From an uncultured Caryophanales bacterium (GTDB lineage: Bacteria; Bacillota_I; Bacilli_A; RFN20; CAG-826), in the NCBI GenBank assembly GCA_946401755.1, contig CAMIVH010000060.1:1-5470 (forward strand): a stretch of 5,470 nucleotides of DNA, read 5' to 3'. Shown here one piece after another: positions 1 to 5,392 of this stretch. Numbering within the stretch: position 1 is the stretch's first letter; each line of letters starts with the position of its first letter. The position numbers were made by a program, and so were the translations under genes. Below the pieces are notes generated by a model. That model was given only the letters and a program-made list of their open reading frames with translations. It searched no databases and had not been told where the DNA came from.

Positions 1-1010
1 ACACCACTGGATTTGATGTAGAGATTATTAAACCAATTACCAATATCCTCTAATAAGTTATGTTTCTTCCAGAACTGATTAACATAGCTTTGTGTCTTGT
101 TAAAAGCAGGATCTACTGCATGTAAGCCTTCTCTTTCACTTTCAGTGAGATATGAGCCACTGACCATTGATCTCATTTGATAGAAGTAACTTGTATAAGC
201 ACTATATCTAAGATATGGGCTTTCACTATTTAAGCAGACATAGAACGCTAATTTGTTAGCGTCATCTTCTCTCATTACGCCTTTATTGTGGGCAAGTTCG
301 TGAGCGATGGTAAATGGGAGATTAACTTTAGTGTTCATTGTGTTGATATTAGCCTCGCCAAAAGCGTTAAAAGAAACACCAGTGATTTGGAATTCAAGAT
401 AGATGAATGATGATAACATTGGTTTAACCGCACCAAAGTAACTGGCGAAGTAATCATCGGTGACGATTTTGTATGATTCTTTAACTAACTTAGTGGCTTT
501 ATTAAAGTCATAGCCTTTAACATCGCCTTTATCATTAAACTCTAACTGACTGATGCAGTAATTAAGGTCATCTGCAAAATAGTTATAAATATCAACGAAC
601 TCAGTTCTATCTACTTCCGCTTCATAATATGGAAGCGGCATTTCTTTACGGTTATAAGCCATTTGGCAAGATAAGGAGTACATAGCAACGACCACTAAAA
701 CCATAAGTGGGATGTTTAGTAATTTACTAACGGCCTTAAATGGACGGATTTTAATAAAGTTTCTAATCATTAGGACGATAAAGACAATCGATAATATCGC
801 AATTGTTAAAACAATAATTTCAGTAAATGAGACAAAAGGCACTAGGTTAGTAATAAAGCTAGCGACTTGAATGTAGCCTCTAGAAAAGCCTCTTGTCATT
901 GCTTCTGCGACTTCAGGATCCTTTTTAAGAACCGCGATTAAAACAATTGTTAATACAAGAATAACAATGATTAATAGTTTGATAATGATGCCACGGAGTT
1001 TTTTAAACAT
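1..1010 (-). CDS. DUF3810-type membrane zinc metallopeptidase-like protein (C-terminus cut by window edge)
   Basis: An open frame starts with ATG at 1010 and runs leftward without a stop to the window edge, giving 336 visible codons. The N-terminus is strongly hydrophobic: probable membrane helices at about residues 8-30, 63-82 and 97-113. A soluble part follows with a zinc-binding HELAH motif at 237-241 (IAHELAHNKG) and a downstream REDDAN segment at 247-252 whose Glu248 is a plausible third ligand. HELAH followed closely by RED(E/D)AN after N-terminal helices is what I know from the DUF3810 family, a gluzincin-like group with no established substrate. The catalytic part is predicted to lie outside or at the membrane face. 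The start is only 2 nt past the stop of the allophanate-hydrolase-like gene and has no Shine-Dalgarno sequence, so translation is probably coupled. Family assignment is fairly sure from the motif; peptidase activity is inferred. The missing end is probably short. Confidence 0.8.
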   Translation of the reverse strand, partial: MFKKLRGIIIKLLIIVILVLTIVLIAVLKKDPEVAEAMTRGFSRGYIQVASFITNLVPFVSFTEIIVLTIAILSIVFIVLMIRNFIKIRPFKAVSKLLNIPLMVLVVVAMYSLSCQMAYNRKEMPLPYYEAEVDRTEFVDIYNYFADDLNYCISQLEFNDKGDVKGYDFNKATKLVKESYKIVTDDYFASYFGAVKPMLSSFIYLEFQITGVSFNAFGEANINTMNTKVNLPFTIAHELAHNKGVMREDDANKLAFYVCLNSESPYLRYSAYTSYFYQMRSMVSGSYLTESEREGLHAVDPAFNKTQSYVNQFWKKHNLLEDIGNWFNNLYIKSSG

Positions 1011-1012
1011 AT

Positions 1013-1405
1013 TTAGAGTTTTTTACTTGCGAGATAGTTTCTCCAACCACCATAAGAGGTGATTTCTTTTTGTCCTTTGATTATATCATTAAGTCCAACG
1101 ACACCTTGTACAAACGCTCCATCAATTAAAGTGATTTCCTTAATTGTTAAGCCTGGTGGCTCTTTAGAGAGGACTTGTTTTAATCCTTCTTTACTGATTT
1201 CATAGAGTTCAACATCAACGGTGTTGCCACCTTCATTGACTCTAATCATCGCAGGGTATTTATCGTTAATACTGTATAAGCGATAAGCTTTTTCAGTTTT
1301 ACTTTCTTTAATAAAAGATGCTCCGGCTTCTTTGAGATTGTTCTCAAGCTCCAAGCCACGCATCAATGTGCCATTAACCGCTAAAATGAGATTATTTTGC
1401 TTCAT
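1013..1405 (-). CDS. Stand-alone allophanate hydrolase C-terminal-domain-like protein (gamma-glutamylcyclotransferase-like fold)
   Basis: This 130-residue protein matches, nearly end to end, the C-terminal domain of allophanate hydrolase (AtzF/DUR1,2 type). Visible landmarks are LAVNGTLMRG at 8-17, a YRLYSINDKYPAM stretch at 41-53, EPPGL at 82-86 (Glu82 in the position typical of this cyclotransferase-like fold) and GQKEITSYGGWRNY at 111-124. In full-length enzymes this domain is reported to help break down the product made by the amidase domain. Here there is no amidase domain and no urea carboxylase gene in view, so the substrate is unknown; a general small-molecule cyclotransferase or lyase role is possible. 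The ATG at 1405 lies inside the end of the upstream exporter gene (14-nt overlap) and is preceded by AGGAA with 8 nt spacing. The fold call is confident, the function is not. Confidence 0.82.
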   Translation of the reverse strand: MKQNNLILAVNGTLMRGLELENNLKEAGASFIKESKTEKAYRLYSINDKYPAMIRVNEGGNTVDVELYEISKEGLKQVLSKEPPGLTIKEITLIDGAFVQGVVGLNDIIKGQKEITSYGGWRNYLASKKL

Positions 1406-2660
1406 CGTTGGAATTCCTAAGGAATTTGAATTTTCTAATATAGTGCACGATTGTGGAACATAAAACGAAGCCTAAGGAAATACCAATGAGGACGAGGCCT
1501 AATGTTGGACCATATGTCGCTATTAATCCAGTATTGCCCCAGATAATACCAGCGGCGACATAGAAGAATAAGTCACCAGGAATAAGAGGAACAATAGATG
1601 GATAGCGATATAAAACGGATGGTTCTTTCTTAACTAATGCTAAGATTTCAGAATATAAAGCAGCGCAGAAAGCGGCAACGATTGTAAAGATAAAACGATA
1701 GTCTGGTAATGCTGCTTGTAAACTGAGATAAACAATTCTTACGATTGTGCCACCGATAGCGGCAAAGACCAAGTCTTTCCATTGAATATTGAAGACTACA
1801 CCAAATCCAGCGGAAGCAATAAATGATAAGACCACTAGTTCTACTGAACGAATGAAACTTGTCTTGCTAAGGGCATCAATGAATTGTTCAATTTTAAGCT
1901 CTCCCGCTAATTGGTTAAGCATCGCATATGCAGCGGCCATACCAGCCACGATTGTGCAGACTTCTAAAAGGACTTTTAATAAATCAATCACGCCATTCAT
2001 CTCATTGCCACACAATAAGTTTCTTGCGCAGTTAACCATTTGAATACCTGGAATGAGGAAGAAGGCGTTAGTGATAATAACAATATAGAAATTGCTAATA
2101 AACCCCACAGCAAAGAACAGTATCGCTATCGTTGAGCATAGGAGCATACAAACAAAGTTTGTGACGATTTTATTTAATCTAATCTTGGAAGATAACTTGC
2201 CTAAGAAGAATAAGATAACGGTATTTAATAAGGTGACTAACAATTCCGCTGGACCAGCAAGGAAGATTCTAGCTAATGCCGCCATAGCGACAAGATAGCC
2301 ACCAAGCATAATCCACCATGGGAAGTCATTGGATTTCACTTCATGGAGCAAATCATATAATGTCTTTTCGTCAGGGGTTGTTTCTTTAACGTGATAATAA
2401 AGATGATTGAGCTTTTTTAGTCTTTCTAAGTTAAAGGCTTGAGGAGGAACATCAGTTTGTCTATGAGCGTAGTTCTTTTGTTCGTCCTTGGCGGAGATAG
2501 AAATACGAGTGGTCAAATTAGCGCATGTCACATCATGGAGACCATAAGCGTGACAGAGATGTTCAATGCAGAGATCCACTCTTTCGATATTGGCTCCGCA
2601 GACAATCATTTGTTTACCAAGTTCTTTACAAAAGTCTAAAATGTAATCAATTCTTTCCAT
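1392..2660 (-). CDS. Threonine/serine exporter, fused ThrE type (DUF1212 + DUF3815)
   Basis: The product (422 residues from this start) is an integral membrane exporter of the ThrE family, known in Corynebacterium for proton-motive-force-driven efflux of threonine and serine. A cytosolic N-terminal part of about 110 residues comes first, with the family's early MIVCGANIERVD and later TTRISISA stretches. About ten hydrophobic segments follow. The family motif PGIQMVNCARNLLCG is at 204-218, and the C-terminal half carries the second, DUF3815-like motif PLIPGD at 358-363. Many Bacillota encode the two halves as separate genes; here they are fused. The frame opens seven codons upstream at a TTG (2681), but ATG 2660 is preferred because AAGGG lies 5 nt before it and the family alignment begins there. 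The stop overlaps the next gene by 14 nt. Transported substrate is inferred from the family. Confidence 0.88.
   Translation of the reverse strand: MERIDYILDFCKELGKQMIVCGANIERVDLCIEHLCHAYGLHDVTCANLTTRISISAKDEQKNYAHRQTDVPPQAFNLERLKKLNHLYYHVKETTPDEKTLYDLLHEVKSNDFPWWIMLGGYLVAMAALARIFLAGPAELLVTLLNTVILFFLGKLSSKIRLNKIVTNFVCMLLCSTIAILFFAVGFISNFYIVIITNAFFLIPGIQMVNCARNLLCGNEMNGVIDLLKVLLEVCTIVAGMAAAYAMLNQLAGELKIEQFIDALSKTSFIRSVELVVLSFIASAGFGVVFNIQWKDLVFAAIGGTIVRIVYLSLQAALPDYRFIFTIVAAFCAALYSEILALVKKEPSVLYRYPSIVPLIPGDLFFYVAAGIIWGNTGLIATYGPTLGLVLIGISLGFVLCSTIVHYIRKFKFLRNSNDEAK
1412..1426 (-). promoter_or_regulatory. 15-bp palindrome covering the Shine-Dalgarno of the allophanate-hydrolase-like gene
   Basis: The sequence is AATTCCT-A-AGGAATT with perfect 7-bp arms, lying in the last codons of the exporter gene. 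The AGGAA ribosome site (minus strand, 1418-1414) for the ATG at 1405 forms part of one arm. Folded RNA would need a larger loop (five stem pairs and a 5-nt loop), so it is at best a weak stem. It could hide the site until ribosomes finishing the exporter gene open it. The symmetry is seen; the role is inferred. Confidence 0.4.
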
Positions 2661-2665
2661 ATACG

Positions 2666-2670
2666 CCCTT
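2666..2670 (-). promoter_or_regulatory. Shine-Dalgarno that decides the thrE-like start
   Basis: AAGGG on the minus strand ends 5 nt before ATG 2660. It sits inside the extension that would be coding if the upstream TTG at 2681 were used, which argues that ATG 2660 is the real start. It lies only 1 nt downstream of a near-consensus -10 box, so a transcript from that promoter would barely contain it. Confidence 0.55.
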
Positions 2671-2671
2671 A

Positions 2672-2700
2672 AATATAGCAAAGTAGATAGTAATTATCAA
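2672..2700 (-). promoter_or_regulatory. Promoter candidate for the exporter cassette
   Basis: On the minus strand TTGATA (2700-2695) is followed after 17 nt by TATATT (2677-2672), a good housekeeping-sigma match. Transcription would start near 2665, leaving a leader of only about 5 nt. An alternative -10, GATAAT at 2698-2693, would start near 2686 and include the AAGGG site, but its -35 is poor. Which one is used cannot be decided by eye. Confidence 0.55.
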
Positions 2701-2702
2701 TT

Positions 2703-2727
2703 AATAATCGTTTTTTAATCGATTATT
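2703..2727. repeat. AT-rich inverted repeat upstream of the exporter promoter
   Basis: AATAATCG at 2703-2710 and its exact complement CGATTATT at 2720-2727 flank 9 nt. It lies just upstream of the -35 box and downstream of the terminator of the neighbouring gene. It could be a regulator site. No T run follows it in a way that would make it a terminator for the minus strand. Confidence 0.35.
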
Positions 2728-2737
2728 TTGAGAGCAT

Positions 2738-2760
2738 TAAAAAAGCGGGTTGCCCCGCTC
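2738..2760 (-). terminator. Rho-independent terminator of the small membrane protein gene
   Basis: On the minus strand the RNA reads AGCGGG-GCAA-CCCGCT followed at once by a run of six T. The stem is six pairs, four of them at least G-C, with a tetraloop; arms are 2754-2759 and 2744-2749. It begins about 20 nt after the stop of the 73-residue gene and separates it from the exporter cassette, which therefore needs its own promoter. Confidence 0.88.
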
Positions 2761-2778
2761 TTTGGTGTCTTTTTTGAT

Positions 2779-3000
2779 TTAGAATAATTTGAAAATATGG
2801 TGTGTGAAGATCATGAAGATAATATCTAAAATCCAGATGATGTTCCAACCAAATATTAGACGGACTAAACCACAGACCCAGTGGCCTTCTTTAAATCTTG
2901 TGACAAAGCCAAAGATCCAAGATGTGATTGGGATGATGGCTAAAATCAAGCTCACAAGCCATGGTAATCCAAAATAATCCTTACCTGCCTTTTTTGCCAT
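2779..3000 (-). CDS. Small two-helix membrane protein of unknown function
   Basis: A 73-residue protein with a short lysine-rich start (MAKKAGKDYF) and two hydrophobic segments, about residues 12-33 and 43-66, joined by a basic-acidic loop TRFKEGHWVCG. It is rich in Trp, Ile and Phe and ends in FKLF. I do not recognise a named family; the layout resembles short integral membrane proteins common in low-GC Gram-positives. The gene looks real because GGAGGAA lies just upstream of ATG 3000, an extended -10 lies about 50 nt upstream, and a strong terminator follows the stop. It is a single transcription unit, possibly also reached by read-through from the thioesterase gene 86 nt upstream, since no terminator is visible between them. 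Confidence 0.72.
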   Translation of the reverse strand: MAKKAGKDYFGLPWLVSLILAIIPITSWIFGFVTRFKEGHWVCGLVRLIFGWNIIWILDIIFMIFTHHIFKLF

Positions 3001-3047
3001 AGTAAATGTTCCTCCAAATTATGTTATTTTGTTTGTTCAACATAAAT

Positions 3048-3056
3048 ATTTTAGCA
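3048..3056 (-). promoter_or_regulatory. Extended -10 promoter candidate for the small membrane protein gene
   Basis: The minus strand reads TGC-TAAAAT, an extended -10 element, with no convincing -35 (TAAACA at best). Start would be near 3041, giving a leader of about 40 nt that contains the GGAGG site near 3011-3015. Confidence 0.4.
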
Positions 3057-3086
3057 TTCGCTACGGCAAATGTTTATAGCCAAATT

Positions 3087-3494
3087 TTATTGATTTAAAA
3101 GCTCTTTTAATTTCTTGTCTAGTTTAGGAAATTTTTTCTCTCCAAGTGGGAGCATCTTGCCATCTTTGTTTAAGAAGCAGTGGTCACTATCACCTTCTAA
3201 AACGACTGTATCTTTGACTTTCATGACATAATGCATGGTTAAGATAATGGAGTTATAAGCCTTAACACTGACTTCGATATCAATTGTGTCACCCACTGTG
3301 GAAGGTCTTTTGTATCTAATATTGTTTAAGCCAATGACAGGAGACATAACACCCATCTTTTCAAATTCAAGATAATCAAAGCCAATCTTTTTGAAGAAGT
3401 CTAATCTCGCTTCTTCCATAAAACGAATATAGTTAGAATGATGGGTCACACCCATCTTATCTGTCTCATAATATTGCACGAAATGTTGATACAT
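3087..3494 (-). CDS. Acyl-CoA thioesterase, YbgC/FadM type (hotdog fold)
   Basis: A 135-residue single-domain hotdog protein, the usual length for this family of cytosolic enzymes that hydrolyse acyl-CoA (or acyl-ACP) thioesters. The diagnostic N-terminal block is visible: YYETDKMGVTHHSNYIRFME at 8-27, with Asp12 as the expected catalytic residue, His18/His19 and Asn21 following, and EEARLDFF at the start of the long helix. Later NIRYKRPSTVGDTI (58-71) and the strand EVSVKAYNSIILTMHYVM fit the sheet of the fold. Start ATG 3494 has GAGGA 8-9 nt upstream. A strong promoter lies just ahead, so the gene opens its own unit. The acyl chain length preferred cannot be read from the sequence; FadM-like or 4-hydroxybenzoyl-CoA-like use are both possible. 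Confidence 0.87.
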   Translation of the reverse strand: MYQHFVQYYETDKMGVTHHSNYIRFMEEARLDFFKKIGFDYLEFEKMGVMSPVIGLNNIRYKRPSTVGDTIDIEVSVKAYNSIILTMHYVMKVKDTVVLEGDSDHCFLNKDGKMLPLGEKKFPKLDKKLKELLNQ

Positions 3495-3519
3495 ATTTTA
3501 GTCCTCTTTTTTGGTTTTT

Positions 3520-3547
3520 ATTATATAAGAAGTCTTGATTTAATCAA
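3520..3547 (-). promoter_or_regulatory. Promoter of the thioesterase gene
   Basis: On the minus strand TTGATT (3547-3542) is followed after 16 nt by a perfect TATAAT (3525-3520). The start would be near 3513, giving an approximately 19-nt leader with GAGGA properly inside it. The -35 is half of a perfect palindrome (TTGATT-A-AATCAA, 3535-3547) where a regulator could bind. Confidence 0.75.
3535..3547. repeat. 13-bp palindrome over the thioesterase -35 box
   Basis: Perfect 6-bp arms around one base. The position, covering the -35 element and the start of the spacer, suits a repressor. AT-rich palindromes of this size also arise by chance. Confidence 0.35.
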
Positions 3548-3598
3548 CATAAGTAGACGTTACAATTAGGCCTAGTCATCACACTTGAAAGCGTGTCC

Positions 3599-3615
3599 TT
3601 AATAATACTTATTAA
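3599..3615. repeat. 17-bp inverted repeat over the -35 region of the deiminase lipoprotein gene
   Basis: TTAATAA-TAC-TTATTAA: perfect 7-bp arms around 3 nt. It ends about 18 bp before the TATAAT box of the downstream gene, where the -35 would lie. No good TTGACA-like box is present there, which suggests either a weak or activator-dependent promoter, or a repressor site. Confidence 0.4.
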
Positions 3616-3633
3616 TTATTCAACCAAATGAGA

Positions 3634-3639
3634 TATAAT
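3634..3639 (+). promoter_or_regulatory. -10 box (TATAAT) of the deiminase lipoprotein gene
   Basis: A perfect TATAAT lies 10 nt before ATG 3650. The -35 is weak (ATTAAT at 17 nt or TTAATT at 16 nt). Transcription would begin at about 3646, so the mRNA would be nearly leaderless, and no Shine-Dalgarno is visible before the ATG. Confidence 0.6.
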
Positions 3640-3649
3640 CTTTTGGTAT

Positions 3650-5392
3650 ATGAAGAAACTAAAGCTGTTTTATTCTGTAACTCTATTAGGCGCTTTGATA
3701 TTATCCGCTTGTAACACTGGTGTCTCAAGCACCACTAGTTTTGTGTCTTCAAGTGAGAGCAGTATCGAATCCACTTCGAGTAAAGAGGAATCAACTTCTA
3801 CCTTAAGTAGTTCTTCTAAAGAAGAATCAACAAGTTCTGAAGCAAGACATGATACAAGCACTACTTCATCAAGCAGCAGTGCTTCTTCGAATAGTTCTAG
3901 CAGCGCTAGCTCATCTAGCTCAATTCCAAATTCAAGCTCCATAAGCTCTAGTTCTAGTAGTTCGATGAGTTCTTCAAGTTACTCTAGTAGTAGCTCAAGT
4001 AGCTTATCTAGTTCTAGTTCAAGCAGTAGCGTTCCTTCTAGTTCATCTAGTAGTTCATCATCTGGTTCTTCAAGCAGTATACCCATTGAAGATCCATATG
4101 AACCAATTGCGACTTTCTCTAAGAGAATGCCTGGTGAATTTGAACCACTTTCAATGGTCAAAATGTGTTATCCAAATAACATGCCTTTGAATGTTTATAA
4201 GACTATCGCTAAAGACAATAAAGTCTTACTTTTAGTCAATCCTGACTACGCTAATAGATCACGTATCGAAAGTGCGAGAACCGCGTTAACTAACGCTGGT
4301 GTTAATGTTAACAACATTACTTTCTTAGATATGAATATCGATGATGATTATGCTTATTGGGTGAGAGACTTCTCTCCATTCTATGTCTTTAACGATAAGC
4401 AATTATCAATCGTTGATTTTAATTACAATAGACCACAAAGAACGGAACAAAATGCTGTTCCAAGTAAACTTGCTACTTACTTTAATATTCCATATAACGT
4501 CATGTCTTTAACTCATACTGGTGGTAATTTAATGCAAGATGGTAGAGGCACCGCTTTTAGTGATGATTTAGTGATTACAGAAAACAACAACAACGAGACT
4601 AGAGTGCGTTCCTTAATGAAGACATATACAGGCACTGATAACTATGTTATCACTATTGACCCACAAGGTGACTATATCGCTCATATTGACTGCTGGGGTA
4701 AGATTGTCGCACCTGATAAGATTATCGTTGCGAAATTACCTAAGACTCATTCCCGTTACCAATACTATGAACAAGTCGCTAATGAACTAGCGAATACTAA
4801 GTGTATTTATGGTTATAACTACCGCGTTTATCGTATTGAAGAACCAGGTGATTCAGCTGTTGCACCTTACACTAATTCATTAATTGCTAATGGTCATGTC
4901 TATATGCCATTAGGTAGCAATGCTTCTTATAACGAAAGAGCGTTACAAGTCTATAGAGAAGCTTTGCCTGGTTATGATGTCGTGGGTTTACAAGGATTCT
5001 CTGCTTCTAACCAAAACGCTTTCTTAAACACTGATGCTTTACACTGCCGTACTCACGAAGTGCCAGACCAAAATATGGTCTTTATTGATTCTCGTGATGT
5101 TAACTATGGTAATGTCGCTTTAAAGAGTAAATATATCATTAAAACTAATGTGGTTAGCTATGCTAATGAAGAGATGAGTGATGTCAGTATCCACTACTCA
5201 ATTAATGATGGAGAATATGTCACATCTCCAATGAATCAATATGAAGAGACCACTAACTACACATTTGTTTTTAACAATTTAAAAAGTGGCGACGATGTCA
5301 AATACTACATCGAGGCCACTGATGCTAAAAATAATTATAACGTTGATCCAACCTGTGGTCAGTTAGACCCTCACCACTTTGTTATTGAATAA
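3650..5392 (+). CDS. Surface lipoprotein deiminase, PPAD-like (signal, poly-Ser stalk, deiminase domain, Ig-like domain)
   Basis: A 580-residue exported protein. Residues 1-20 are a lipoprotein signal with lipobox LSAC and Cys21 as lipid anchor. Residues 23-143 form a stalk with 79 serines. About 155-475 is a guanidine-modifying deiminase domain that would turn arginine-type guanidines into citrulline-type ureido groups plus ammonia. Its landmarks are WVRDFSP (Asp240), HTGGNLMQDG at 289-298, HIDCW (His345, Asp347), YTNSLI (Asn409) and LHCRTHEVPD (nucleophile Cys466). About 478-580 is an Ig-like domain (IHYSINDGEY; GDDVKYYIEATD). From memory, P. gingivalis PPAD uses Asp130, His236, Asp238, Asn297 and Cys351; the spacing here (105, 2, 62, 57) is close to PPAD (106, 2, 59, 54), and PPAD also has a C-terminal Ig domain. 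Agmatine deiminase is the other option, but that enzyme is cytosolic, has no signal or Ig domain, and usually sits with putrescine genes, absent here. The ATG is fixed by the signal peptide. The substrate is inferred. Confidence 0.88.
   Translation: MKKLKLFYSVTLLGALILSACNTGVSSTTSFVSSSESSIESTSSKEESTSTLSSSSKEESTSSEARHDTSTTSSSSSASSNSSSSASSSSSIPNSSSISSSSSSSMSSSSYSSSSSSSLSSSSSSSSVPSSSSSSSSSGSSSSIPIEDPYEPIATFSKRMPGEFEPLSMVKMCYPNNMPLNVYKTIAKDNKVLLLVNPDYANRSRIESARTALTNAGVNVNNITFLDMNIDDDYAYWVRDFSPFYVFNDKQLSIVDFNYNRPQRTEQNAVPSKLATYFNIPYNVMSLTHTGGNLMQDGRGTAFSDDLVITENNNNETRVRSLMKTYTGTDNYVITIDPQGDYIAHIDCWGKIVAPDKIIVAKLPKTHSRYQYYEQVANELANTKCIYGYNYRVYRIEEPGDSAVAPYTNSLIANGHVYMPLGSNASYNERALQVYREALPGYDVVGLQGFSASNQNAFLNTDALHCRTHEVPDQNMVFIDSRDVNYGNVALKSKYIIKTNVVSYANEEMSDVSIHYSINDGEYVTSPMNQYEETTNYTFVFNNLKSGDDVKYYIEATDAKNNYNVDPTCGQLDPHHFVIE
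3716..4078 (+). repeat. Serine-rich low-complexity stalk coding region
   Basis: This stretch encodes residues 23-143 of the lipoprotein, 79 of 121 being Ser, with runs up to nine. The first part also contains Thr, Glu and Lys; the later part is almost pure Ser broken by single Ala, Asn, Ile, Pro, Met, Tyr, Leu, Val or Gly. Serine codons switch constantly between the TCN and AGY families, so the DNA is not a simple short tandem repeat. The likely role is a flexible spacer holding the enzyme away from the membrane through the wall; it could be glycosylated. Confidence 0.85.

Noticed and set aside
1789..2639. Three plus-strand open frames within the exporter gene
   Set aside because: They lie opposite a clear membrane-protein gene, lack family features and have no supporting signals.
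2661..2681. Longer exporter start at TTG 2681
   Set aside because: It would translate through the ribosome site AAGGG, adds residues outside the family alignment, and overlaps the -10 box.
2789..2977. Plus-strand 62-residue open frame opposite the small membrane protein
   Set aside because: The minus-strand frame has a strong ribosome site, a terminator and membrane helices; this one is a shadow.
3061..3086. Possible terminator behind the thioesterase gene
   Set aside because: Only a 3-bp GGC/GCC pairing and no T run; read-through into the small membrane protein gene seems possible.
3567..3574. 8-bp palindrome TAGGCCTA in the divergent promoter region
   Set aside because: Too short to separate from chance and not aligned with either promoter.
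3670..4161. Two minus-strand open frames opposite the start of the lipoprotein gene
   Set aside because: They are Glu/Leu-rich only because serine codons read backwards give such residues, and they have no ribosome site or family match.
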